A stretch of 64,000 nucleotides of DNA, from NCBI GenBank assembly GCA_947165025.1, contig CAMUYQ010000005.1:1-64000 (forward strand). Direction: 5' to 3'. The DNA is from an uncultured Lachnospiraceae bacterium. GTDB taxonomy: Bacteria; Bacillota; Clostridia; Lachnospirales; Lachnospiraceae. The position numbers and the translations under genes were made by a program. The notes beneath the pieces were generated by a model. The model was not told where the DNA came from, searched no databases, and saw nothing but the letters and a program-made list of their open reading frames with translations. Below, in pieces: positions 7,983-19,978 of this stretch; within the stretch, counting starts at the first letter, position 1; each line of letters opens with the position of its first letter.

Positions 7983-10583
7983 TTATTCATCCTCCCCCAT
8001 TCCGTCGAATCTTGTATCTTCTTCATCGTCATCATCTATATCAACTTCATCATGAACAATGACTACGGGCTCATCCGACTTTGCAACATTTATAACGACA
8101 TTGTCTATCTCTTCCATGTCTATATCCTTGTCTCCGTCGGATATCTTCTCACGTACTTTTGCGATCTTTGCAACCTTGACACCTTTATCGAGACTGATCA
8201 TCTTAACTCCTGATGTGATCCTCGAGATGACCTTGATATCTTCCATCCTGAGCTGGATGATGATACCCTGATCGGTGATCATCATGATCTCGTGTTCATC
8301 GGTAACCGCTTTAACACCTACAACATCACCTGTCTTTTCCATGATCTTGTAGCACTTAACTCCCTTACCGCCTCGCTTCTGAAGATGGAACTCAGAGAGG
8401 ACCGTTCTCTTTCCGAAGCCGAGTTCGGATACGATAAGGAGCGAATCACCCTGTGTATCTATCTGCATTCCGACTATCTCATCACCGTCCGACAGATTCA
8501 TTCCGATGACACCCATCGAACTTCTTCCCGTCGATCTGACATCCGTTTCCTTGAAGCGGATACACATACCCTGCTTCGTTACAAGGAATATCTCAGAATC
8601 CTTATCCGTTGTCTTGACTTCGATAAGTTCATCGTCATCGCGGAGTGTGATCGCGATCAGACCTTTCTTTCGAATGTTGTTGTATTCGAGAATATTTGTC
8701 TTCTTGACTGTTCCCTTCTTGGTTACCATCAGAAGATTCTTGTTCTCGTTGACTTCGGTAACCGGGATCATCGCCGATATCTTCTCTCCGCCCTGAAGCT
8801 GAAGAAGATTGACTATAGCAACACCTCTTGAATTACGACTTGCCTCAGGTATCTCATATGCTTTCTTGCGATAAACCCTTCCGAGATTCGTAAAGAACAT
8901 GATCGACTGATGGGTATTGCACATGAGAAGATCTTCTATGTAATCCTCTTCGATCGTCTTCATTCCCTTGATACCCTTACCGCCGCGGTTCTGGGCTTTG
9001 AAGTTATCAACCGTCATACGCTTTATATATCCGAGACTCGTCATCGCGATAACGGTATTTTCCTTCGGGATAAGATCTTCGTTGGTAAGATCGGAATCAT
9101 CAAGACCGATCTGGGTCCTTCTGTCATCTCCGAACTTATCCGAGATCTCCAGTATCTCCGATTTGATGACACCGAGAAGAAGCTTTTCATCCGCAAGTAT
9201 TGCCTTGTACTCGGCGATCTTCTTCTGAAGCTCTGCATACTCGGCTTCAAGCTTTTCACGCTCGAGTCCTGTCAGAGCACGGAGTCTCATCTCCACGATG
9301 GCAGCCGCCTGTGCTTCCGAAAGACCGAATCTTTCGATCAGCTTTTCTTTGGCTTCGGCTACATTCGCACTTCCTCTGATGATCGCGATGACTTCATCAA
9401 TATTATCAAGAGCGATGAGCAGACCCTGTAAAATATGGGCTCGCTTCTCTGCTTCATCAAGATCGTATTTAGTTCTTCTTGTTACGACATCTTCCTGGTG
9501 CTTTAAGTAATGAGTGAGCATCTCAAGAAGGTTCATTACTTTCGGCTCGTTATTAACAAGTGCGAGATTGATCACACCGAAAGTATCCTGAAGCTGTGTA
9601 TGCTTATAAAGCTGGTTAAGAACGATGCTCGCATTAACATCACGTCTTAACTCAACGACGACTCTCATACCGTCTCTGTCGGATTCATCTCGAAGATCCG
9701 TAATACCGTCGATCTTCTTGTCCCTGACAAGTTCGGCTATCTTTTCCAGAAGTCTTGCTTTGTTTACAAGGAACGGAAGTTCCGTGATTATGATCTGGCT
9801 CTTTCCGTTCTCCATGAGAACTATGTCGCTGACACCACGGACCTTGATCTTACCTCGTCCGGTCCTGTATGCGCTCTCTATACCACGGCGTCCGAGTATA
9901 ATGCCACCTGTCGGAAAATCGGGGCCTTTGACACACTCGAGAAGTTCATCGATCTCGGTATCCCTGTCCTCTTCGACCTTATTATCTATGATCTTTACTA
10001 CGGCATTGATGACCTCGGTAAGATTGTGAGGCGGGATGTTTGTCGCCATACCTACCGCGATACCTGTCGTACCGTTTACAAGAAGGTTCGGGAATCTGGA
10101 AGGAAGGACGACCGGTTCCTTTTCAGTTTCATCAAAGTTTGGAACAAAATCAACCGTATCCTTTTTGATATCCGACAGCATCTCCATCGATATCTTGGAC
10201 AGTCTTGCTTCCGTATACCTCATTGCAGCGGCGGAATCGCCGTCGACCGAACCGAAGTTTCCGTGACCGTCAACAAGCGGTGCGCGAAATGACCAGTCCT
10301 GAGCCATATTAACAAGTGCGCCGTATATGGAGCTGTCGCCGTGAGGATGGTATTTACCCATAGTATCACCGACGATACGTGCACACTTTCTGTGAGGCTT
10401 GTCGGGTCCGTTGTTCAGCTCGATCATCGAATACAGAACACGTCTCTGAACAGGTTTGAGACCGTCTCTTACATCGGGAAGCGCACGCGCCGCAATAACG
10501 CTCATGGCATAATCGATGTACGAGGTTTCCATTGTCTTGATCAGGTCAACATCGTTTATTCGGTCAAATATCTTGTCGTCCAT
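7983..10583 (-). CDS. gyrA: DNA gyrase subunit A
   Basis: An 866-residue gyrase A subunit, the DNA cleavage-rejoining half of the enzyme that introduces negative supercoils. The catalytic tyrosine is in AMRYTEARL at residue 123. The GyrA-box-type sequence QNRGGKG (near residue 539) starts the C-terminal wrapping domain, which has six beta-pinwheel blades, and the tail is very acidic. The quinolone-determining region reads GDSSIYG, with Gly88 where E. coli has Asp87. It is 180 bases downstream of gyrB, and a long hairpin repeat fills the gap. Confidence 0.97.
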   Translation of the reverse strand: MDDKIFDRINDVDLIKTMETSYIDYAMSVIAARALPDVRDGLKPVQRRVLYSMIELNNGPDKPHRKCARIVGDTMGKYHPHGDSSIYGALVNMAQDWSFRAPLVDGHGNFGSVDGDSAAAMRYTEARLSKISMEMLSDIKKDTVDFVPNFDETEKEPVVLPSRFPNLLVNGTTGIAVGMATNIPPHNLTEVINAVVKIIDNKVEEDRDTEIDELLECVKGPDFPTGGIILGRRGIESAYRTGRGKIKVRGVSDIVLMENGKSQIIITELPFLVNKARLLEKIAELVRDKKIDGITDLRDESDRDGMRVVVELRRDVNASIVLNQLYKHTQLQDTFGVINLALVNNEPKVMNLLEMLTHYLKHQEDVVTRRTKYDLDEAEKRAHILQGLLIALDNIDEVIAIIRGSANVAEAKEKLIERFGLSEAQAAAIVEMRLRALTGLEREKLEAEYAELQKKIAEYKAILADEKLLLGVIKSEILEISDKFGDDRRTQIGLDDSDLTNEDLIPKENTVIAMTSLGYIKRMTVDNFKAQNRGGKGIKGMKTIEEDYIEDLLMCNTHQSIMFFTNLGRVYRKKAYEIPEASRNSRGVAIVNLLQLQGGEKISAMIPVTEVNENKNLLMVTKKGTVKKTNILEYNNIRKKGLIAITLRDDDELIEVKTTDKDSEIFLVTKQGMCIRFKETDVRSTGRSSMGVIGMNLSDGDEIVGMQIDTQGDSLLIVSELGFGKRTVLSEFHLQKRGGKGVKCYKIMEKTGDVVGVKAVTDEHEIMMITDQGIIIQLRMEDIKVISRITSGVKMISLDKGVKVAKIAKVREKISDGDKDIDMEEIDNVVINVAKSDEPVVIVHDEVDIDDDDEEDTRFDGMGEDE

Positions 10584-10605
10584 TATTTACTCCTCTATTC
10601 TTTAA

Positions 10606-10743
10606 GCGGATTACCTTGAAATGTAGTTTTCCAGGGACGCTCCCGCTCATTGTCCTCGGTGCTCACGTTACTAAGCTCGAAAAAACCTCGCTAAGTAACG
10701 AGCCTGCGGAATGCCCCGGAAAATTACATTTCAGGCAATCCGC
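10606..10743. repeat. Long intergenic hairpin, family H, copy C
   Basis: A 138-base imperfect inverted repeat filling the gyrB-gyrA gap. The outer arms begin GCGGATT and stay paired for about 27 bases. The inner stem CGTTACTAAGC/GCTAAGTAACG has one A-A mismatch, and the loop reads TCGAAAAAACCTC. The loop and mismatch are shared with copies at 33544, 41182 and 41331, but the outer arms are not. In the gyr mRNA it would form a very stable hairpin. Confidence 0.85.
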
Positions 10744-10763
10744 TCTGCCGGGTTTATGTAAAA

Positions 10764-13807
<3,044 letters not shown>

Positions 13808-13830
13808 TTGACCATCCTCAATAATAAAAA

Positions 13831-14043
13831 CTACATTTTGCAGATGATGTATTCCTTACCATCAAAAGAAACCGTGTCATTCTCAATAAGCTTTTTGCCG
13901 CGCTGCGTACATACTTCATTATTCACTTTTACCTCTCCGTCATTGATCACCATCTTTGCATCAACTCCGGATCCGACAGCACCGGCAAGCTTTAGAGCCT
14001 GTCCAAGTTTTATAAAATCATCTCTGATATATATCTTTTCCAT
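13831..14043 (-). CDS. yaaA: S4-domain RNA-binding protein YaaA
   Basis: A 70-residue protein consisting of one S4 RNA-binding fold, with the motif FIKLGQALKLAGAVGSG followed by GEVKVNNEVCTQRGKKL. The family lies between dnaN and recF in most Firmicutes and in Bacillus is linked to ribosome assembly. Its position here is the same, six bases downstream of dnaN and 23 bases before recF. The exact target RNA is not established. Confidence 0.92.
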   Translation of the reverse strand: MEKIYIRDDFIKLGQALKLAGAVGSGVDAKMVINDGEVKVNNEVCTQRGKKLIENDTVSFDGKEYIICKM

Positions 14044-14049
14044 TTATCA

Positions 14050-15150
14050 TCACGTGAAATTAACAGGCAGTATAAGATACAGATATGAATCGTCATCATT
14101 TTTGATAATACACGGAGCCTTTGGATTGACCATATAAAGAGTGACGTTTTCATCATCTATGACACGAAGTGCATCTATCAGGAACTTTGGATTAAAACCT
14201 ATCATTATGTCTTTTCCTGACTTTTCTATATCAATATCATCATTCATGCTTCCTATCGTGGATTTGATCGACAATGTTGCCGTATTATCATTAACATTAA
14301 ATACGATAGGCTTTTTATCTCCTTCTTTAACAAGAAGAGTTGCACGGCTGATAACTTCAAGAAGTTCCTTTTTGCTGACATCGATCTTTGTTTCATAATC
14401 ATTTGATATCATCTGGTCTATCTTGAAATAATTACCTTCTATGATCCTCGAAACAACTTTGACGGAATCATATTCGAATATCACATGATTTTCGCAAAGG
14501 TAGATAGATACATCCTTATCAACATCACCGGGGATGATCTTGTAAAGCTCGGAAAGTGTTTTTCCGGGAACTATGACAGAGTTGTCATCATAGCTTTCCT
14601 TTAAAGTAATGATCCTTAATGATATTCTGTGACCGTCAAGAGATACTACTTTAAACTTATCTCCCTTTATCTCAAACAGTTCACCTGTCATTATCTTGTT
14701 AGTATCATTATCAGATATGGAGAAAATCGTCTGCCTGATTATATCTTTAAGAGAAAACTGTGAGATGTTTATTGGATTAGACTTATCAAGCTCCGGAAGA
14801 AGTACAAATTCTTCAGCCGATCTTCCGCTTATATCAAGCTTTGATTTTCCGCATTCAATATGAACATTGTTATCTTCATCAGAATCTATCATAAATTGTT
14901 CATCACCATAGCTCCTGATAAGGTTTGATATTATTTTTGCTTCTATTGCAACCGATCCGGCAACTTCAACTTCACCTTCTATATAAGTTTCAATGCCAAG
15001 CTCCATATCATTTGCGGTAAGCTTGATACCATTCTCATCAGCATTAAAAAGAATACATTCAAGAATGGTCATCGATGATTTTGAAGGAACTGCTTTTAAA
15101 ACAGTGTTGATTCCTGAAATCAATTGTGACTGGGAACATCTGATCCTCAT
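14050..15150 (-). CDS. dnaN: DNA polymerase III beta sliding clamp
   Basis: A 366-residue beta clamp, the ring that tethers DNA polymerase III and other DNA enzymes to the template. The N-terminus MRIRCSQSQL, the central GRSAEEFVLLPEL and the C-terminal YLILPVNF match the family, and length is normal. It lies downstream of dnaA across an AT-rich gap with DnaA-box-like sites. Each of the three clamp folds can be followed as a ~120-residue block. Confidence 0.96.
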   Translation of the reverse strand: MRIRCSQSQLISGINTVLKAVPSKSSMTILECILFNADENGIKLTANDMELGIETYIEGEVEVAGSVAIEAKIISNLIRSYGDEQFMIDSDEDNNVHIECGKSKLDISGRSAEEFVLLPELDKSNPINISQFSLKDIIRQTIFSISDNDTNKIMTGELFEIKGDKFKVVSLDGHRISLRIITLKESYDDNSVIVPGKTLSELYKIIPGDVDKDVSIYLCENHVIFEYDSVKVVSRIIEGNYFKIDQMISNDYETKIDVSKKELLEVISRATLLVKEGDKKPIVFNVNDNTATLSIKSTIGSMNDDIDIEKSGKDIMIGFNPKFLIDALRVIDDENVTLYMVNPKAPCIIKNDDDSYLYLILPVNFT

Positions 15151-15177
15151 TTTTATTCTCCCTTCTTCTGCCTGAAA

Positions 15178-15335
15178 GGCTGTATAAATAAATATATATT
15201 AATTAGTATTATTTAATATTATAGGCTGTGAATATGTTGATAACCCTAATATGTGTTGATTTTACTCATTAAATAAAGCCTGTTTTTGTGTTGATAATAA
15301 TAAATAACATGTTTGTATCTTATAATTTATCAACA
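15178..15335. other. Origin, dnaA-dnaN part: DnaA boxes and AT-rich stretch
   Basis: The gap between dnaN and dnaA holds three TTATCAACA-type DnaA boxes, one base from consensus: 15235-15243 and 15289-15297 in reverse, 15327-15335 forward. A weaker TGTTGATTT is at 15253-15261. A very AT-rich run at 15183-15223 is a candidate unwinding element. Firmicute origins are often split around dnaA in this way. Confidence 0.7.
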
Positions 15336-16703
15336 TCAGTCTGATTTAAGTTTGTTGATGATAGTTTCTATTGTTCTTTTTGTACTCTCATCTTTTTCAA
15401 GAAGATCCGTTATGGATCTTTCACCGTAAATAATGGTCGTATGATCTCTTCCGCCAAGTATTGATGCTATTTCTTTATATGTTGCATTTGTCATGCTGCG
15501 GCACAGGTACATTATCATCTGTCTCGGATGGACAAGTTCTTTGTTACGTTTGCTTGATTTGATGTCTTCTATTGAAATACCGTAATGATCACATACAACG
15601 TTTATGATGTTTTCCGGAGTGATCCTTGAAGGAGAGTTAGGAGAAACTATATCCTTTAATGCTTCCTTTGCCAGATCTATGTTTATTGTCTTCTTTTCAA
15701 GGTTTGCAAGAGCAACGACCTTTTTAACGGATCCTTCAAGTTCACGGATGTTTGATTTTACGTTATTTGCAATATATGAAAGGACATCATCATCAATGTT
15801 GAAATTAAAAGCTTCAACTTTTTTCTGAAGAATAGCCATTCTTGTTTCAAAATCAGGAAACTGAATATCTGCTATAAGTCCCCATGCAAACCTGGATCTG
15901 AATCTTTCCTCAAGAACGTCCATATCCTTCGGAGGTTTATCAGATGTGATGATTATCTGTTTCTTCTGTTCATAAAGATGATTGAAGGTGTGGAAAAACT
16001 CTTCCTGTGTTGAAGGCTTTCCTATTATAAACTGTATGTCATCTATAAGAAGAACATCTATATTTCTGTATTTATCCCTGAACTGGTTGATACGGTCGGG
16101 AGTATTACCGGTCCTTACTGCTTCGATGACTTCGTTTGTGAACTGTTCACTTGTTACGTATAAAACGTTAGCATTAGGGTTCTGGTCGATGATGTAATGT
16201 CCGATCGCATGCATGAGGTGAGTCTTACCGAGACCTACACCTCCGTAAATGAACAGCGGATTATACATTTCACCGGGATTTTCAGAAACAGCAACGGCAC
16301 TTGCCTGGGCAAGCCTGTTATTACTTCCTACAACGAAAGTATCAAATGTATAGTTGCGGTTGAGATTTGCTTTTTCATATTTTTCTTCTTTATTATATGA
16401 AGTTTCTGTATCGGTCTTTTTTGTATTTCTGTCACTCTCAGAAATGATGGATATCTCATACTGGTCTTCAAAGCTTTTTCCCAGAGCCTCATTGATATAC
16501 ATCTTAAGAGGAGTGTAATACTTCTTATTTATAATAAAGATGGATTGAGCAAGTTCCTTCGGAGTCTCTATATAGACTGTGTTATTCTTTATCTCTCCGA
16601 GCTTGAGAGGTACGATCCATGTATTATACGCGATATCACTCAGTTCATATTCAATTCTTATGGATTCCTTGATCTCATCCCATTTTGAACTTAATTCGTT
16701 CAT
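15336..16703 (-). CDS. dnaA: Chromosomal replication initiator DnaA
   Basis: A 455-residue AAA+ initiator that binds DnaA boxes and melts the origin. Domain I is residues 1-85, a short polar linker spans 86-115, and the ATPase has Walker A GGVGLGKTH near 155 and Walker B LLIDDIQF. The C-terminal helix-turn-helix carries the DnaA signature GRDHTTIIYG. The ATG at 16703 is preferred over a TTG one codon upstream because a GGGAGA site is correctly spaced from it. Length is normal. Confidence 0.97.
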   Translation of the reverse strand: MNELSSKWDEIKESIRIEYELSDIAYNTWIVPLKLGEIKNNTVYIETPKELAQSIFIINKKYYTPLKMYINEALGKSFEDQYEISIISESDRNTKKTDTETSYNKEEKYEKANLNRNYTFDTFVVGSNNRLAQASAVAVSENPGEMYNPLFIYGGVGLGKTHLMHAIGHYIIDQNPNANVLYVTSEQFTNEVIEAVRTGNTPDRINQFRDKYRNIDVLLIDDIQFIIGKPSTQEEFFHTFNHLYEQKKQIIITSDKPPKDMDVLEERFRSRFAWGLIADIQFPDFETRMAILQKKVEAFNFNIDDDVLSYIANNVKSNIRELEGSVKKVVALANLEKKTINIDLAKEALKDIVSPNSPSRITPENIINVVCDHYGISIEDIKSSKRNKELVHPRQMIMYLCRSMTNATYKEIASILGGRDHTTIIYGERSITDLLEKDESTKRTIETIINKLKSD

Positions 16704-16755
16704 CAATCTCTCCCTGTCGGATATTGTGCATGATCATATAAAGCCACACTATGAT

Positions 16756-16784
16756 AGTTTACTACAAAATAGGCTATATTTCAA
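16756..16784 (-). promoter_or_regulatory. Candidate dnaA promoter
   Basis: On the minus strand TTGAAA (16779-16784) and TAAACT (16756-16761) are 17 bases apart and about 50 bases before the dnaA start. A DnaA box lies 15 bases upstream, which would allow autoregulation. Confidence 0.45.
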
Positions 16785-17060
16785 ACATATTTAGCCTGTT
16801 TATCCACTAAATTTAGTATAGGCCGCATTTTTAGCCTTTACAGGACTTTTTTACAAATTTGGGCAAAATATGAGCTTTTTTTATCAACAATAATGTTTCA
16901 CGATTTTCAACAAAATCATATGCGTCATTTCAATATTTCCGGTAATATATCTTGTGGTTATCCACATTGATTTTTTAAATTATCCACTAATTATTCACAT
17001 TATGTGGAAAAATTATGTTTACCGCCTGACCAAAACGCCTTGATTTATCGGTATTTTTGC

Positions 17061-17089
17061 TTGACAATAAATGTCCGTTTTAATAGAAT
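17061..17089 (+). promoter_or_regulatory. Promoter of the rpmH operon
   Basis: TTGACA (17061-17066), a 17-base spacer and TAGAAT (17084-17089), about 60 bases before rpmH. Confidence 0.75.
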
Positions 17090-17149
17090 ATGGATTGACG
17101 TTTTCCAGAGACATACGTTTAATTTGTATGAAAAGGAGGTGTTTCTGAT

Positions 17150-17284
17150 ATGAAAATGACATTCCAGCCTAAAAAGAGACAGAGATCCAAAGTTCATGGC
17201 TTCAGAAGCAGAATGAGTACTCCCGGCGGACGTAAGGTTCTTAAGAGCAGACGCGCTAAGGGAAGAAAAGTTTTATCAGCATAA
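17150..17284 (+). CDS. rpmH: Ribosomal protein bL34
   Basis: A 44-residue, very basic large-subunit ribosomal protein. The sequence [20 protein letters not shown] and the later [15 protein letters not shown] are the family hallmark, and 44 residues is the standard length. A strong AAAGGAGGT ribosome site precedes the ATG. It is the first rightward gene after the origin and starts the conserved rpmH-rnpA-yidD-yidC series. Confidence 0.98.
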   Translation: MKMTFQPKKRQRSKVHGFRSRMSTPGGRKVLKSRRAKGRKVLSA

Positions 17285-17292
17285 ACAGTAAG

Positions 17293-17316
17293 GGCCACAA
17301 AGATGTGGCCTTTTTT
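17293..17316 (+). terminator. Intrinsic terminator between rpmH and rnpA
   Basis: GGCCAC/GTGGCC (six pairs, six-base loop) is followed by TTTTTT. Its place just before rnpA suggests partial termination, giving much more bL34 mRNA than rnpA mRNA. Confidence 0.8.
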
Positions 17317-17331
17317 CTGTAGGCCGGGCAA

Positions 17332-17670
17332 ATGATTTTTACCGAAGGTTTAAAAAGTAATTCGGATTTTTCAAAAGTATATAAAGAAGGTCGTTCAAAG
17401 GCCAATCGTTATCTTGTCATGTATGTCAGGGAAAACGGAACAGATAAGAACAGATTGGGAGTGTCGATCAGCAAAAAGGTCGGAAACTCCGTTTACAGAC
17501 ATTATTTTAAAAGATGTGTCAAAGAAAGTTACAGACTGCACGAAAAGGTGTTCAATAGTGGTTTGGACATTGTAGTCTTGGCGCGAACGGGCGCAAAGGG
17601 TATTAAATACAGAGATATTGAAAGTGCGATCATGCACTTGATGAGAATACATAAGGTTTGCTCAAAGTAA
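17332..17670 (+). CDS. rnpA: Ribonuclease P protein component
   Basis: A 112-residue protein subunit of RNase P, which trims tRNA 5' leaders together with the catalytic RNA. The N-terminal [16 protein letters not shown] and the central [14 protein letters not shown] are clear. The family's RNR motif, normally RNRxKR, reads RHYFKR here: the first Arg and the final KR are kept, but Asn and the second Arg are replaced. It sits between rpmH and yidD as usual, behind a terminator. Confidence 0.93.
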   Translation: MIFTEGLKSNSDFSKVYKEGRSKANRYLVMYVRENGTDKNRLGVSISKKVGNSVYRHYFKRCVKESYRLHEKVFNSGLDIVVLARTGAKGIKYRDIESAIMHLMRIHKVCSK

Positions 17671-17680
17671 ATTCCATATA

Positions 17681-17890
17681 ATGAAACGATTTTTACTTGC
17701 AGGTATAAGATTTTACCAGAAATACATTTCAGGTTTAAAAAGTACAAAGTGTCCTTATTTCCCATCCTGTTCGGAGTATGGCTATGAGGCGATAGAAAAG
17801 TGGGGTCCCGTCAAAGGGAGTCTTCTTGCCTTGTGGAGAATACTTCGCTGTAATCCCTTTTCAAAAGGCGGTTACGATCCTGTCCCTTAA
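17681..17890 (+). CDS. yidD: Membrane protein insertion efficiency factor YidD
   Basis: A 69-residue YidD protein. The family helps YidC insert membrane proteins by an unknown mechanism. Signature parts seen are [27 protein letters not shown] with its two cysteines, and [17 protein letters not shown] at the end. Ten bases separate it from rnpA and 32 from yidC, in the normal order. Confidence 0.96.
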   Translation: MKRFLLAGIRFYQKYISGLKSTKCPYFPSCSEYGYEAIEKWGPVKGSLLALWRILRCNPFSKGGYDPVP

Positions 17891-17922
17891 TTCCCTGTAG
17901 TTTATATTAGGAGGAATACGTT

Positions 17923-19245
17923 TTGTACAGTGTGCTTTTAACACAGTATGAAGGCAGCGGGTTATTCACTAATCTTTTTGAATACATAGTCAAGGTTCTC
18001 GGAACTATCCTTGAAGTGATATTTAATCTTCTTGATATGATCCATGTGCCGAATATTGCCCTTGCCATAATACTGTTTACTATTGTTATCTATCTTCTTC
18101 TCATGCCTCTGACGATCAAACAGCAGAAATTTTCAAAGCTTTCTGCCAAGATGAATCCGGAGATCCAGGCAATCCAGGCAAAATACAAAGGAAAAAAAGA
18201 CCAGGCATCTATGGCTGCGATGAACCAGGAGACACAGGCCGTATACAAGAAGTACGGTGTTTCTCCTTCAGGAAGCTGCGTACAGCTTTTGATCCAGATG
18301 CCTATCCTCTTTGCACTTTACCGTGTTATCTATAATGTTCCGGCTTATGTTAAAACGATCGGTGATCAGTTCAGGATACTTGCTGATACGATCACAAAGT
18401 CAGCGGATAAGGGAAGCTTTATCATTGATGCGGCTGACAATTTTGCAAAAGGAAACGGACCGGAACTGAACAGTGTTGTTTCCGCGGTTTCCCAGTACAG
18501 TGATAATATTGCCAAAAATCTTACAAACGGTATCATTGATGTATTAAATAAAGTATCTTCTGCCGATATGGACATAATTTCAAATCATTACGGTCTTGAT
18601 CAGACTGTAAGAAACTATATCGACAGTGCCAATAATCTCTTTGGACTGAGTATTTCCAATTCTCCCAAATTCTATGTAACTGAATGGTGGAGTAACGGCG
18701 GATCGATATTGCTGGCGATCGGAGCGATCCTGATTCCTCTTCTGTCGGCACTTACACAGTGGCTTAATACAAAGCTGATGCCTCAGGCAGCAAATTCGGA
18801 CGATGACAAAGCGAATGCGATGGCTGCATCGATGAAGTCAATGAACATCATGATGCCTCTGATGTCACTCGTATTTGTATTCTCTCTTCCTATCGGTATG
18901 GGTGTTTACTGGATCGCCGGTGCTGTTGTCAGAAGTGTTCAGCAGGTATTCATCAACAAGCATATTGATAAGATGGATTTTGATGCGATCATTGCAAAGA
19001 ATACGGAAAAGTATGAAAAGCAGATCGAGAAAAAGAGCGGAGTTACCGGTGCAGCACTTAATTCCGCAGCAAGAATGTCAACAAAGACCATTTCGGAAAA
19101 GAGTCGTACTTCTGCAATGACTGATGAAGAAAGGGAAGAAGCTCTCAAGAAGTCAAATGAGTATTACAACAAGGGAGTTAAGCCGGGAAGCCTTGCAGCA
19201 AAGGCAAATATGGTCAGGATGTATAACGAGAAGAACAATAAATGA
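17923..19245 (+). CDS. yidC: Membrane protein insertase YidC/OxaA
   Basis: A 440-residue YidC insertase that folds and inserts membrane proteins with or without SecYEG. The start is TTG at 17923 behind a strong TTAGGAGG site. Membrane segments lie near residues 14-34, 45-65, 115-140, 245-270 and 300-335. The hydrophilic-groove arginine is seen in KYGVSPSGSCVQLL's surroundings only weakly. The loop at ~140-240 is longer than in Bacillus SpoIIIJ, accounting for the extra length. The C-terminal ~90 residues are basic and cytoplasmic. Confidence 0.94.
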   Translation: MYSVLLTQYEGSGLFTNLFEYIVKVLGTILEVIFNLLDMIHVPNIALAIILFTIVIYLLLMPLTIKQQKFSKLSAKMNPEIQAIQAKYKGKKDQASMAAMNQETQAVYKKYGVSPSGSCVQLLIQMPILFALYRVIYNVPAYVKTIGDQFRILADTITKSADKGSFIIDAADNFAKGNGPELNSVVSAVSQYSDNIAKNLTNGIIDVLNKVSSADMDIISNHYGLDQTVRNYIDSANNLFGLSISNSPKFYVTEWWSNGGSILLAIGAILIPLLSALTQWLNTKLMPQAANSDDDKANAMAASMKSMNIMMPLMSLVFVFSLPIGMGVYWIAGAVVRSVQQVFINKHIDKMDFDAIIAKNTEKYEKQIEKKSGVTGAALNSAARMSTKTISEKSRTSAMTDEEREEALKKSNEYYNKGVKPGSLAAKANMVRMYNEKNNK

Positions 19246-19257
19246 TCGGAGGATATT

Positions 19258-19977
19258 ATGGAATACATTGAATTTACAGGTAAAACAGTAGATGATGCCA
19301 TTACTGAAGCATGTCAGAAGTTTACGATCACAAGTGACCGTCTTGAATATGAAGTTGTTGAAAAGGGAACAGCCGGAATTTTCGGATTTGCAGCAAAGCC
19401 CGCTATCATAAAGGCAAGAGTGTTCGATCCCAATGCTCCGAAGGAAGAAGCACCCAAGAAGGCTGAAGAGACTGAGGTAAAGGCAGAAGCAAAGGCAGAG
19501 TCAAAGAAAAATGATTCCGCAGAAGAAGCCGGTCCTGCAGCAGATCCCAAGGAATTCCTCGGCAAAGTGTTTGAAGCGATGAACATGAAAGTCGATATTT
19601 CGGTTGAGACAGCTGAGAACGAGATGAACATCGATCTTTCCGGTGAAGATATGGGAGTTCTTATCGGAAAGCGCGGACAGACACTTGACAGTCTTCAGTA
19701 TCTTACGAGCATTGTTGTTAACAAAGGCCGTAAGGAATATATAAGAGTCAAGGTTGATACTGAAAACTACCGTTCAAGAAGAAAAGAAACTCTGGAGAAT
19801 CTTGCAAAGAATCTTGCATATAAGGCAAAGAGGACCAAGAACGCGGTATCTCTTGAACCGATGAATCCTTATGAGAGAAGGATCATTCATTCAGCTTTAC
19901 AGAATGACAAGTATGTTACCACTCATTCTGAAGGAGAGGATCCTTACCGTAAGGTTATCATCACACCGGTAAAATAA
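19258..19977 (+). CDS. jag: RNA-binding protein Jag/KhpB
   Basis: A 239-residue KhpB (Jag) protein. The N-terminal Jag_N domain (residues 1-55) shows EFTGKTVDDAITEA and GTAGIFGF. A charged Ala/Lys/Glu-rich linker spans ~60-100. The KH domain contains IGKRGQTLDSLQYL near 136, and the R3H domain near the end contains NPYERRIIHSAL. The family binds mRNAs and influences cell division and elongation with KhpA. It lies 12 bases after yidC in the conserved order. Confidence 0.95.
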   Translation: MEYIEFTGKTVDDAITEACQKFTITSDRLEYEVVEKGTAGIFGFAAKPAIIKARVFDPNAPKEEAPKKAEETEVKAEAKAESKKNDSAEEAGPAADPKEFLGKVFEAMNMKVDISVETAENEMNIDLSGEDMGVLIGKRGQTLDSLQYLTSIVVNKGRKEYIRVKVDTENYRSRRKETLENLAKNLAYKAKRTKNAVSLEPMNPYERRIIHSALQNDKYVTTHSEGEDPYRKVIITPVK

Positions 19978-19978
19978 T

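Larger units (their letters stand above)
16704..17149. other. Origin of replication, dnaA-rpmH part
   Basis: A 446-base AT-rich gap where transcription diverges. It holds a perfect DnaA box TTATCCACA at 16958-16966, one-mismatch boxes at 16800-16808, 16980-16988 and 16991-16999, a reverse TTTTCCACA at 17003-17011, and TTATCAACA at 16881-16889. The box cluster at 16958-17011 is the densest in the window. Gene orientation flips here from leftward to rightward, as expected at the origin. Confidence 0.88.

Noticed and set aside
16892-16907. A fourth parS-like site near the origin
   Set aside because: Only the left half (TGTTTCACG) matches; the right half diverges, so it is not a ParB palindrome.
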